In this document: positions 8,590 through 16,576 of the stretch, piece after piece
Numbering within the stretch: the stretch's first letter is position 1
Layout of the letters: the number at the start of each line of letters is the position of its first letter
Assembly: GCA_029432775.1 (NCBI GenBank)
Contig: JAROAZ010000023.1
Coordinates: forward strand, 45,860-109,859
Direction of reading: 5' to 3'
DNA length: 64,000 nucleotides
Source: Pontiellaceae bacterium B12227
GTDB taxonomy: Bacteria; Verrucomicrobiota; Kiritimatiellia; Kiritimatiellales; Pontiellaceae
Program-made: the position numbers and the translations under genes
The notes under the pieces: model-generated
Told to the model about the DNA's origin: nothing
The model's database searches: none
Seen by the model: the letters and a program-made list of their open reading frames with translations, nothing else

Positions 8590-10299
8590 ATGCTCAAACG
8601 CTTCAGTCAATTCTATGGTCCGCACAAGCCGCTCTTTGCGCTGGACCTGTCCATGGCCTTCGTTCGGGCGTTGTGCGCCATTCTGATTCCCCTCGTTACC
8701 CGCCATCTGTTTAAACTGAATGCTGCCTCCCTGAGCGAGGTCATCGGAACCGTTGCTCTTCTGACGCTGCTGGTCATCGTTCTTGCCTTCTCCGCCTTTA
8801 ACAACATCAAGTGGGGCCATGTGCTCGGCACACGGATTGAAACGGATATGCGGGGCGTACTGTTCCGGCATCTGCAAAAACTTTCGTTCAGCTACTTTGA
8901 CAAAACGAAGACCGGACACATTATGTCGCGTCTGAGCAACGATCTGTTTACTATTTCCGAAGTAGCGCACCATGTGCCCGAAGATATTTTCCTGGCCGTC
9001 GTCACCATCTCGGGGGCCTTCATCTGCATGTTCTGGATGAACACCTCGCTCGCCCTGATCGCCTTGATTCCGCTGCCCATCATGATCATCTGCGGCATTC
9101 TGTTCCAAAAGCGCTTCCGGCTCAATGTCCGCGTGATGCGCCGCCGCGTGGCCGACATCAACGCCAATATCGAAAACTCCATTCAGGGTATTCGTGAAGT
9201 AAAATCCTTCGCCAGCGAACATCACGCCGTCACCCAGTTCGATGAAGTGAACCACGATTTCAGGGAATCGAAGGAAACGATGTATCACACCATGGCCGCC
9301 TTTCATTCCACTATGATGGGCCTGATTCACAGCCATGAGATCCTGATCACCGTCGCGGGTGCCGTGATGGTTTTCAACGATCTAGCCACCATTACCGACG
9401 TACTCGTGTTTCTCATGTTCGCCCGCTTTATGACCAAACCGATCGATCGCATGGTCAACTTTGTCGAGCAGTTCGGCCAGGGCGCCGCATCCTTTGAACG
9501 GTTCACCGAAATCATGGATATTGAACCCGACATCCAGGACCGCCCCAACCCGATTATCCCGGATCAGATAATGGGCTCCATTCAGATTAAGGAATTAACC
9601 TTTGCTTACGAGGGCAATGAGGCTCATGTGCTGAAAGCCGTCAGCATGGACATTCAGGCTGGGCAAACCGTTGCGCTCGTCGGCGAATCCGGAGCCGGCA
9701 AATCGACTATCGCCGCCCTTATTCCCCGCTTTTATGAAACCAAAGAAGGATCGATTTCCATCGATCATGTGGATGTACTCGACCTGCCACAACAGTTTCT
9801 CCGCGAGCAGATCGGCATCGTACAGCAATCGCCCTTCCTTTTTGACACTACGATCCGCGACAACATTCTGTTTGGCAATCGCGAGGCCACTGAAGAAGAA
9901 ATCGTTGCTGCGGCCCTTCAGGCTAATATTCTGGATTTCATTGAATCCCTCCCCGAAGGCTTCGACTCCCCCGTAGGCGAACATGGTGTAAAACTCTCGG
10001 GAGGCCAGAGACAGCGAATCTCCATTGCCCGGGTCTTCCTCAAGAATCCGCCGATTCTGATCTTCGACGAAGCCACCTCGGCTCTCGACACCGAATCCGA
10101 ACAGCTGATTCAGGATGCCATGGAGCGACTTTGCAAAGACCGCACAACCATCATTATAGCGCACCGGCTTTCAACGGTAAAACATGCCGATACCATCTTT
10201 GTGCTGCGCGATGGCGAGGTAGTCGAAAACGGCACGCATAAAGAGCTGACCGGTCTTCAAGGCTACTACCACACACTCTACACGAAGAGCCTCTTTTAG
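8590..10299 (+). CDS. ABC exporter, fused membrane and ATPase domains (MsbA-like)
   Basis: 569 residues. The N-terminal ~310 residues form a six-helix type I exporter membrane domain; the C-terminal part is the nucleotide-binding domain with Walker A GESGAGKST, signature LSGGQRQRIS, Walker B ILIFDEATSALD and the switch histidine in IIAHRLST. Half-transporters like this dimerise in the inner membrane and export lipids, lipid A or drugs. It starts 36 nt after pyruvate kinase, with one dispersed palindrome in the gap (8558). Substrate is not deducible. Confidence 0.88.
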   Translation: MLKRFSQFYGPHKPLFALDLSMAFVRALCAILIPLVTRHLFKLNAASLSEVIGTVALLTLLVIVLAFSAFNNIKWGHVLGTRIETDMRGVLFRHLQKLSFSYFDKTKTGHIMSRLSNDLFTISEVAHHVPEDIFLAVVTISGAFICMFWMNTSLALIALIPLPIMIICGILFQKRFRLNVRVMRRRVADINANIENSIQGIREVKSFASEHHAVTQFDEVNHDFRESKETMYHTMAAFHSTMMGLIHSHEILITVAGAVMVFNDLATITDVLVFLMFARFMTKPIDRMVNFVEQFGQGAASFERFTEIMDIEPDIQDRPNPIIPDQIMGSIQIKELTFAYEGNEAHVLKAVSMDIQAGQTVALVGESGAGKSTIAALIPRFYETKEGSISIDHVDVLDLPQQFLREQIGIVQQSPFLFDTTIRDNILFGNREATEEEIVAAALQANILDFIESLPEGFDSPVGEHGVKLSGGQRQRISIARVFLKNPPILIFDEATSALDTESEQLIQDAMERLCKDRTTIIIAHRLSTVKHADTIFVLRDGEVVENGTHKELTGLQGYYHTLYTKSLF

Positions 10300-10372
10300 T
10301 CGTCCGCCTAATATCTCATACATTGTAAAGTGTGAAATATGTTTTACTGCTAATATCATAGGTCATAATCCG

Positions 10373-10396
10373 TTTCACACATTTAGATGTGTGAAA
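10373..10396. promoter_or_regulatory. Palindrome TTTCACAC-N-GTGTGAAA, upstream of SHD1 gene
   Basis: Perfect 10-bp inverted repeat (TTTCACACAT, 4-nt spacer, complement) in the 244-bp gap between the ABC exporter and the SHD1 protein. Near copies occur at 55123-55146 and 55182-55205, and a degenerate one at 15648-15670. A transcription-factor operator family is the simplest reading. The rest of this gap is AT-rich and holds nothing else I can name. Confidence 0.5.
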
Positions 10397-10543
10397 TTAG
10401 CACGACTGAGGGCTACCGAAGTAATCCTTTTATCCAAATCGTATTCAGGTCCAAAATTAGTCGGATGTGGAATAATGTTGCCGACATTAACGTTTCAGTT
10501 TAAGACTTTTCGTGTTTAATAACCCACGAATGGAGGAATACCT

Positions 10544-11290
10544 ATGAAGCGTACATACAGCTCTATCATCATGACCGCTATGCTATCCACCCTGCTCACT
10601 TCCATCGCAGAAGCCGAACTGCGAACCTGGACCGACTCCCGGGGAAATACCATCGAGGCCGAACTGCTCGAAAACATGAATGGCCAGGTCACACTGAAGA
10701 AAGCCGACGGAAACGAAACGCATATTTCCATTAGCAACCTCTCGGCCGATGATCAGAAATATGTACTCGTGAACAGTCCGCCAAAAATAGAGATCAGTGT
10801 TTCCGAAATGACCGACCGGAAAAATCAAGGGTTCTCGTTTGAAAATGAGAACGACAGTTCCGCCGATACAGACTACCAGGTTCAAACGACTTCCAGCAGT
10901 TATAAGGTTACGTTGAAAAAAAGCGGCACCATTCCCTACAGGGAGCCGATCAATGCTGAACTGTACGTATTCGGTTACATAAAGCAGGACGATGCCTTTG
11001 TATTGCTCAACAAAACAGTCAAAAAGTTCACCTTTAACGAAGGAGATACGAAAGATAAGTTTGTGTTTACCTCCGATCCGGTCACCACCAAAAATCTACA
11101 GGGAAACCGGTCTAAAGGAACCGCATATCATGGTAATATGGTCGTGCTCGTTGATCACAAGGGCCGGGTCTTTAACACGAAAGGTAGTCGTGCCAGAATG
11201 CAGGAATTCACTGCCTTGATTCGTAAAATGAAATCTGGGCAAGTCGTTTCCAAAGCCGAACTCGCCTCCGCCCAGAACGAGGCCATGTAA
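10544..11290 (+). CDS. Secreted protein with N-terminal SHD1-like domain
   Basis: 248 residues. A signal peptide covers about residues 1-23 (cleavage after AEA). The mature N-terminus, LRTWTDSRGNTIEAELLE then VTLKKADG and ISNLSADDQKYV, is the SHD1 pattern common in secreted proteins of Planctomycetes and Verrucomicrobia. The remaining ~170 residues match no family I recognise. A GGAGG ribosome site precedes the ATG. It stands alone, between two tracts in other orientations, with a palindromic operator candidate about 150 nt upstream. Confidence 0.7.
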   Translation: MKRTYSSIIMTAMLSTLLTSIAEAELRTWTDSRGNTIEAELLENMNGQVTLKKADGNETHISISNLSADDQKYVLVNSPPKIEISVSEMTDRKNQGFSFENENDSSADTDYQVQTTSSSYKVTLKKSGTIPYREPINAELYVFGYIKQDDAFVLLNKTVKKFTFNEGDTKDKFVFTSDPVTTKNLQGNRSKGTAYHGNMVVLVDHKGRVFNTKGSRARMQEFTALIRKMKSGQVVSKAELASAQNEAM

Positions 11291-11300
11291 ACAACACGAT

Positions 11301-11948
11301 TTAATCGGGCCAGTCCAAAACCAAACCAATCGGAGCGGAAATGAGACGCGGTAGGATGATGGATCCCAGTCCATCTCCTCCGCCTATTTCCATTCCCCGG
11401 CCTTCGGCGAATTCGCGCACTGTGGCCGCCGCCATCCAGGCATCGAGCATATCGGTCTTTCCTTTCCGAACATTGGAAAAATTGACGGTGATCTGCAGCG
11501 AAGGATCTTTTTCCAACATCGTATAAGAAGCCGATGGAAAGGCCTCGTGGGTCGTACCGAGCTTTTCCAGGGTCTGGAAAAGTTCGAACCCGAGCCGCAT
11601 CCAATCGGGTGCACCCTTTTTCATCGGTGTCCACTGCGGATTGGCCAGCTTATGCGCCTTCACCGCCACCTCGCAATGGCGGCCCAGCCCTTTCTCGGCA
11701 GGTTTGCGCGCCCGCCACGCTTTTTGGGCCCCGTTCCAATACCACTTCCGGGGGTTGGAAAGTGGCATGCGCGGCGCATCGATGCCGAAATGCAGTAGAT
11801 TGGATTCAGCAAGCGGTTCCAGACATTGGAACCCCTCCTCGGCCGTTGCAAACCAACCGGACTCAAGCAGCTCACCGTTTGCCTCCAAAACGGCATAAGC
11901 ACACGGACGCTGCACCTGAACATCGATCCCGATATAGAGTGGTTTCAT
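11301..11948 (-). CDS. DUF429-like predicted nuclease (RNase H-like fold)
   Basis: 215 residues beginning with YIGIDVQ, the acidic first strand of an RNase H-like fold, followed by FGIDAPR, EAFPSASY and DMLDAWMAA, which resemble the conserved acidic positions of DUF429 proteins. Function unknown. AGGAG precedes the ATG. It carries four copies of the dispersed TTCC-N7-GGAA palindrome (11464, 11565, 11746, 11817), the highest density in the window. It ends 10 nt from the 3' end of the SHD1 gene (convergent). Confidence 0.5.
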   Translation of the reverse strand: MKPLYIGIDVQVQRPCAYAVLEANGELLESGWFATAEEGFQCLEPLAESNLLHFGIDAPRMPLSNPRKWYWNGAQKAWRARKPAEKGLGRHCEVAVKAHKLANPQWTPMKKGAPDWMRLGFELFQTLEKLGTTHEAFPSASYTMLEKDPSLQITVNFSNVRKGKTDMLDAWMAAATVREFAEGRGMEIGGGDGLGSIILPRLISAPIGLVLDWPD

Positions 11949-11955
11949 ACGGCTC

Positions 11956-12873
11956 CTAGTTCACAATCGTTTTACGGAACTGGCTGGCATACTCCATTCC
12001 GACTTCTGAAGCTAATGCACAGAACAGATCCAGAATCGGATTGTTTTCCTCCCGCCGGGAAATCAGCGCCAGTTCCAACCGGATCCGGCTCCCGCGCAGT
12101 GGGCGGTAGACAATCGAAGCAGGATGAAATGCTGAGAGGGACTGCGGCACGAGCGATACGCCCAGCCCGGCGGCAACATAGGCCAAAAGGGTCTGCATTT
12201 CGTTGGGCGAATACGAAACCTGCGGCGTAAACCCCGCTTCGTGGCAGGCTTTCATCACCACATCAAAAATGCCGGGGCCATGGTGCCGCGGAAACAGCAC
12301 AAAAGCATCTTCCGATAAGGTTTGGAGACTGATGGCCTTCTGGTCCGCCTTGCGGTGATCAATCGGCAGCGCCGCAACTAGCGGCTCCTCCAACAACGTT
12401 TTAACCAGCAAACAGCTGGGGCCTACCGGCGGGCGGAGGATACCCACGTCAATGCTTCCTTCTTCCATGGCTTCAATCTGGCGCGAGGGGGTCATTTCCA
12501 TCAATTCAAGATCGATCAGCGGATTGTCTTTTCTGAATCGCCGGACCAGCACCGGCAGAATGCTGTAGCAGGCGGAGGTCACAAACCCGACCCGCAAGCG
12601 GCCGCGCACCCCCTGCTCCGCCTCAACGGCAATCCGCTGCGCCCGCTCAGCCTGCACCAGCGTCAGCCGGGCTTCATCCAGAAAAAGCCGGCCCGCCGGA
12701 GTCAGCTCAACCTTACGCTTGGTCCGGGCCAGCAGCTGTACGCCCAACTCCTCTTCCAGCCCCTTGATCTGCTGGCTCAGCGGAGGTTGCGCCATATGCA
12801 GCCGTTCGGCCGCCCGGCCGAAATGCAGCTCTTCGGCCACGGCAATGAAATATCTCAGGTGTCTCAGTTCCAT
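11956..12873 (-). CDS. LysR-family transcriptional regulator
   Basis: 305 residues with the N-terminal winged helix-turn-helix LRHLRYFIAVAEELHFGRAA typical of LysR proteins and a C-terminal periplasmic-binding-like effector domain. It closely resembles the CbbR/BenM-like branch in which the first helix reads 'ELRHLRYF'. It is divergent from the pirin gene, with an inverted repeat TAATATG-N5-CATATTA in the shared upstream region, so it most likely controls the pirin-DoxX genes. It may be co-transcribed with the DUF429-like gene 7 nt downstream. Confidence 0.9.
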   Translation of the reverse strand: MELRHLRYFIAVAEELHFGRAAERLHMAQPPLSQQIKGLEEELGVQLLARTKRKVELTPAGRLFLDEARLTLVQAERAQRIAVEAEQGVRGRLRVGFVTSACYSILPVLVRRFRKDNPLIDLELMEMTPSRQIEAMEEGSIDVGILRPPVGPSCLLVKTLLEEPLVAALPIDHRKADQKAISLQTLSEDAFVLFPRHHGPGIFDVVMKACHEAGFTPQVSYSPNEMQTLLAYVAAGLGVSLVPQSLSAFHPASIVYRPLRGSRIRLELALISRREENNPILDLFCALASEVGMEYASQFRKTIVN

Positions 12874-12881
12874 GCGCCGAT

Positions 12882-12900
12882 TAATATGCTTTACATATTA
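12882..12900. promoter_or_regulatory. Candidate LysR operator
   Basis: TAATATG, 5-nt spacer, CATATTA: an AT-rich dyad between the divergent LysR and pirin genes, 9 nt from the LysR start codon. Position and form fit a LysR-type autoregulatory site. A related TTACATAT follows at about 12921. Confidence 0.45.
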
Positions 12901-13036
12901 GTTGTCAACTTTACTTATATTTTACATATCAACAAGATGCCCTAGGGTTATCGGCATGAAAGCAAAAGAAACCAGAAGAACGTTTATGGCCGCAAGCACC
13001 GCAACGGTTGTTGCCGCCGGAGCCAAGGAGCATAAA

Positions 13037-13747
13037 ATGAAATCGAATGAACTTATCATCAGGAAAGCGGACGAACGCGGGGTGGCCGAACATGGCTGGC
13101 TGCACAGCCGCTTCTCCTTTTCCTTTGCGTGCTATTTCGATCCCCGCCATATGGGATTCCGATCCCTGCGCGTAATCAACGACGACATCATTGAGCCGGG
13201 CGAAGGGTTCGGCACCCACCCGCACGAAAACATGGAAATCATTTCCTACGTCGTCGAAGGGGCGCTCGAACACAAAGACAGCATGGGAACCGGTTCGGTG
13301 GTGCGCCCTAACGAAGTCCAGCGCATGAGTGCCGGCTCCGGGATTACCCACAGCGAATTCAACCCGTTGGATGACACACCGATGCGCCTGCTGCAGATCT
13401 GGATCAAACCCGATAAAACAGGCGTTGAACCGAGCTACGAACAGAAAACCTATCTGCCCGAAGAAAAGACCAACCGGCTGCGGCTTGTTGCTTCGCCCGA
13501 CGGTGCCGATGGCTCTGTGACCATTCACCAGAATGCAAAAATCTTCGCAACGATTATTGAGCCGGGCAAACAGCTGGTGAAAGAGGCCACCCCCGACCGA
13601 CACGCGTGGGTTCAGGTCGTAAATGGCAAACTGACCCTAAACGGACAACTACTGGAAACCGGTGATGGTGCCTCGATGGAGCATGCTGAAACACTCACCT
13701 TCCAGGGATTGGAAAAAGCCGAACTGCTCATTTTTGAACTCGCTTGA
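13037..13747 (+). CDS. Pirin-family cupin protein
   Basis: Pirin N-terminal cupin: the metal-binding histidine set is seen in GFGTHPHENMEIISYVVEG and later HSEFN, followed by a C-terminal cupin-like half. Some bacterial pirins are quercetinases or redox-sensitive regulators. AAGGAG sits 6 nt before the ATG at 13037, giving 236 residues, the usual size. An in-frame ATG at 12956 would add a twin-arginine-like stretch, ETRRTFMAAS, followed by an alanine-rich run, so a Tat-exported longer form is possible; no ribosome site precedes that codon. The gene is first in a pirin, (eroded FMN reductase), DoxX set opposite a LysR regulator. Confidence 0.83.
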   Translation: MKSNELIIRKADERGVAEHGWLHSRFSFSFACYFDPRHMGFRSLRVINDDIIEPGEGFGTHPHENMEIISYVVEGALEHKDSMGTGSVVRPNEVQRMSAGSGITHSEFNPLDDTPMRLLQIWIKPDKTGVEPSYEQKTYLPEEKTNRLRLVASPDGADGSVTIHQNAKIFATIIEPGKQLVKEATPDRHAWVQVVNGKLTLNGQLLETGDGASMEHAETLTFQGLEKAELLIFELA

Positions 13748-13763
13748 ACCTAAAAGTACGACC

Positions 13764-13912
13764 ATGAAAAACAACACTGGTCTTTGCCGGAAGTAATTAC
13801 AGCACCTCTGTAAACCGGAAACTGGTTGAGCATGCCGACTCCAAACCCGGAAGACGAAGTTCGCCTTCTGGAAACGATCACTGCATACGAGGCCCATCTA
13901 ACCACCAACTAA
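13764..13912 (+). pseudogene. Remnant of an NADPH-dependent FMN reductase
   Basis: An ATG at 13764 is followed after a frame shift by codons reading VFAGSNYSTSVNRKLVEHA, the typical N-terminus of NAD(P)H-dependent FMN reductases (flavodoxin-like fold). About 60 nt later another frame ends in EDEVRLLETITAYEAHL and a stop at 13910-13912. The central ~120 codons of such an enzyme are missing. The slot between pirin and DoxX is where this oxidoreductase is often found, so this looks like a deleted and frameshifted relic. The identity of the C-terminal piece is less certain. Confidence 0.55.
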
Positions 13913-13926
13913 AAGGAGCACGAATC

Positions 13927-14331
13927 ATGAATACCATACTCAACATAATCGGCCGTTTCTTCCTCATCGTCATTTTTCTGATGAGCGCCCTAGGCAATAA
14001 AATCCCAAACTTTGGCGGCACCGTCAAATATATGGAGTCCGAAGGCGTTCCGGCCGCAGCTCTTCTTCTGGCCGGAGCAATCCTGTTTCTGATTGCAGGC
14101 AGCATCAGCATTCTGATCGGCTACAGAGCGCGCATCGGCGCAACCCTGTTGCTGGTCTTCCTGATTCTGGCGACCTATTGGTTCCACGATTTCTGGACCT
14201 TCGAAGACGCACAGGCCAAACAGATGCAGACGATTGCTTTCATGAAAAACCTGGCCCTCGTGGGAGCCATGCTCATGATCATCGCCCGCGGCCCAGGCAA
14301 CCCGTCGCTCGACAACAGAAGTTCCAAATAA
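13927..14331 (+). CDS. DoxX-family membrane protein
   Basis: 134 residues with four predicted membrane helices and the DoxX pattern: an N-terminal helix (ILNIIGRFFLIVIFLMSALG), a short amphipathic loop KIPNFGGTVKYMES, then LLLAGAILFLIAGSISIL. DoxX proteins are integral inner-membrane proteins linked to redox or thiol metabolism. AAAGGAG precedes the ATG. It follows the eroded FMN reductase and belongs to the LysR-divergent set. Confidence 0.8.
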   Translation: MNTILNIIGRFFLIVIFLMSALGNKIPNFGGTVKYMESEGVPAAALLLAGAILFLIAGSISILIGYRARIGATLLLVFLILATYWFHDFWTFEDAQAKQMQTIAFMKNLALVGAMLMIIARGPGNPSLDNRSSK

Positions 14332-14336
14332 GAATC

Positions 14337-14360
14337 AAGGCGAGCCGCAGGGCCCGCCTT
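14337..14360. terminator. Weak hairpin between convergent genes
   Basis: AAGGCGAGC and GCCCGCCTT pair with one mismatch around a 6-nt loop, between the DoxX and ppnP stop codons. A bidirectional terminator is plausible; there is no strong T run. Confidence 0.35.
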
Positions 14361-14384
14361 CAACTTCTAAACATTGTTAACCGA

Positions 14385-14702
14385 TCAGTCCTCAAGGTAT
14401 GCGCAGCAGTAGTCGGCGTATTCCTTCACCACCAACTTGAAGTTAGAATTCGCCGGCACATCGAACGACTCTCCCGCTTTGAAAGTTTTCCAATGGGTGG
14501 AACCCGGCAGCTGAACATCCATCTCGCCGCCGATCATTTCCATCACTTCAGCCGCGCCGGTGTCGAATGAATATTCGCCTGCCATCATGAAGCCGAGCGT
14601 CTTTTTTGACCCGTCTTCGAATACCACCGTACGGCTGGTTACCTTGCCATCGAAATAAACATTCGCTTTGCGAACAACCGTTACATTATTAAATTCAGAC
14701 AT
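14385..14702 (-). CDS. ppnP: Pyrimidine/purine nucleoside phosphorylase PpnP
   Basis: 105-residue cupin of the PpnP (formerly DUF1255/YaiE) family, which cleaves nucleosides with phosphate to the base and ribose-1-phosphate. The full length and the conserved blocks ANVYFDGKVTSRTV, GEYSFDTG and FDVPANSNFKLVV match. AAGGAG sits 5 nt before the ATG. It is monocistronic. Confidence 0.88.
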   Translation of the reverse strand: MSEFNNVTVVRKANVYFDGKVTSRTVVFEDGSKKTLGFMMAGEYSFDTGAAEVMEMIGGEMDVQLPGSTHWKTFKAGESFDVPANSNFKLVVKEYADYCCAYLED

Positions 14703-14841
14703 CTGTTTCTCCTTAATTTGATGGGCACAAGGGTATCATTCGCGCCTAAGTGGTCAAGAATTCCAATGCCTGGAACCTACGCGTTTCTGAAAGCATGGCA
14801 TTCCATTGACGAACCGGAACTTCTCTGACTACTCTGTCTTT

Positions 14842-15594
14842 ATGTTTTCGACCCAATTCATTCGTAACATTGCCCTCATCCGGAATCAGGTTGAGTCATT
14901 CGGGCATTATCCCTTTTCCCTCCCGGCCATCCAATCATTGGAAACGATTGAGCTCCACCCCGAAGTTACCTTCATCATCGGAGAGAACGGCACGGGAAAA
15001 TCCACCCTGCTCGAAGCCATTGCTGTGGCGGCCGGATTCAACCCGGAAGGCGGCACCCAGAACTTTTCGTTCAGCACACGGAGCTCCCACTCCGCACTGC
15101 ACAAATTTCTCCGCATCAGCCGCGGCATTGAAAAACCGCGCGATGGCTTTTTCCTACGCGCCGAAAGCTTTTTCAATGTAGCCACTGAAATTGAACGGAT
15201 GGATAGCGAACCTGCCTTCAGTCCCCCCGTCATCGATTCCTATGGAGGGGTCTCCCTGCATGAACAATCGCACGGCGAATCATTCCTCGCCTTGGTGATG
15301 AATCGCTTTGGAGGGAATGGCGTTTATATTCTCGACGAACCCGAAGCCGCCCTCTCGCCCCAGCGACAGCTCACTGTCATGTCGCGCATGCACGACCTGA
15401 TTGCTGACCACTCCCAGTTCATCATTGCCACCCATTCCCCAATCATGATGGCCTACCCCGATGCATGGATCTATCAATGCACCGACAACGGACTCGAACG
15501 AATTGAATATCGAGACACTGAGCATTATCAAATCACCCATGCTTTTCTGGCCAATCCGCAACGCGTATTCGATCAGCTCTTCGGGCCGGGATAG
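14842..15594 (+). CDS. Small AAA-type ATPase (SMC/ABC-like P-loop)
   Basis: 250 residues from the first ATG (a TTG start at 14806 would add 12). Walker A is GENGTGKSTLLEAI, Walker B is VYILDEPEAALS, and the switch His is in IIATHSP. This is the compact ABC-type ATPase family often annotated 'AAA family ATPase' with the overlapping DEPE motif, without membrane partners. Function unknown; members occur near toxin or transport genes. A fragment matching its last ~30 residues (LANP...DQLFGPG) lies at 18790-18893, so a second, now decayed, copy existed. Confidence 0.75.
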   Translation: MFSTQFIRNIALIRNQVESFGHYPFSLPAIQSLETIELHPEVTFIIGENGTGKSTLLEAIAVAAGFNPEGGTQNFSFSTRSSHSALHKFLRISRGIEKPRDGFFLRAESFFNVATEIERMDSEPAFSPPVIDSYGGVSLHEQSHGESFLALVMNRFGGNGVYILDEPEAALSPQRQLTVMSRMHDLIADHSQFIIATHSPIMMAYPDAWIYQCTDNGLERIEYRDTEHYQITHAFLANPQRVFDQLFGPG

Positions 15595-15647
15595 TTCGAC
15601 GATACAGCGTACTACTATCCTAAAGGCCGATTCTATTTCTTTACCTC

Positions 15648-15670
15648 TTCACACAAACATAGTGTGCGAA
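15648..15670. promoter_or_regulatory. Degenerate TTCACAC/GTGTGCGAA dyad before the dioxygenase gene
   Basis: TTCACAC, 7-nt spacer, then GTGTG-C-GAA, 27 nt before the start codon of the PhyH-type gene. It resembles the perfect palindrome at 10373 and those near 55.1 kb, so it may be a site for the same regulator. Confidence 0.35.
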
Positions 15671-15696
15671 TATGGTTTTATTTGGAGAATAACACG

Positions 15697-16464
15697 ATGA
15701 GTACGATTCAATTAACAGAGCGGCAGATCAGCGAATACCATGAAAACGGCTATGTGATCGCCAAAGGGTATTTCACCCCGGAAGAAATCAAGCGGTTGCA
15801 GGAAACGGCGTTCAACGATGACAGTCTCTATGAACGAGCCTGGGAGAAAAAGGATGCCAAGGGAACCGTCAGCAAAGTGTGCCTCTGGCAGAAAACCGGC
15901 GACGACTTCTATAGCATGTTTTCGCGCAGCCGCCGGCTTATCGATTCCGCCGAACGCCTGATCGGGGAACCGACCTATCATACCAGCACCAAAATCATGA
16001 TGAAGGAGCCCTTTGTGGGCGGTGCCTGGGAATGGCATCAGGATTTCGGGTACTGGCATCAGGACAACCTCATGCTCTACCCCAAGGCGCTGAGCTGCAT
16101 GATTGCGATCAATCAGGCCACCGAGGAAAACGGATGCCTGCAGGTATTGAAAGGATCCCACCACCTCGGACGGCTCGACCACCTGCGCACCGGCGACCAG
16201 CAAGGTGCGGAAATGAAATTCGTTAATGAGGCCATGAAGTACCATGAGCTGGTACATGTTGAATTGGAACCGGGCGACACGCTCTTCTTCCACTGCAACC
16301 TGTTACATAAATCCAACCAGAACCGTAGCTCAGCACCGCGCTGGAGCATGATTTGCGCCTACAACGCCATCAGTAACCAGGCGTTTGCCGAAAATTCGGC
16401 CGTCTACTATCCACTCGAACGCGTTGACAATGATGCCATTTTAAATTGGAAGCCCCCCTCATAA
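15697..16464 (+). CDS. Phytanoyl-CoA dioxygenase (PhyH) family protein
   Basis: 255 residues. Fe(II)/2-oxoglutarate-dependent oxygenase of the PhyH family: the iron ligands are predicted in WEWHQDFGYWHQD (HxD) and in FFHCNLLHKSNQNRS (distal His and the 2-oxoglutarate-binding Arg). Such enzymes hydroxylate diverse small molecules; the substrate is not evident. TTGGAG sits 9 nt before the ATG. An ATG at 15664 is in frame but lies inside the upstream dyad and has no ribosome site. Confidence 0.82.
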   Translation: MSTIQLTERQISEYHENGYVIAKGYFTPEEIKRLQETAFNDDSLYERAWEKKDAKGTVSKVCLWQKTGDDFYSMFSRSRRLIDSAERLIGEPTYHTSTKIMMKEPFVGGAWEWHQDFGYWHQDNLMLYPKALSCMIAINQATEENGCLQVLKGSHHLGRLDHLRTGDQQGAEMKFVNEAMKYHELVHVELEPGDTLFFHCNLLHKSNQNRSSAPRWSMICAYNAISNQAFAENSAVYYPLERVDNDAILNWKPPS

Positions 16465-16576
16465 AGCGTTGAGAGCAGACCGGCATGCAGACGGCATGAT
16501 GTCCTCCCGGAAAAACGGGATGTAAATGCAGAGCTGGCTGGAAGGACGGCGGCCTCCCTTGATGCCGGCCGGACTT

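Noticed and set aside
12956..13036. N-terminal Tat signal of the pirin protein as the definite start
   Set aside because: The upstream ATG has no ribosome site while AAGGAG precedes 13037; kept only as an alternative.
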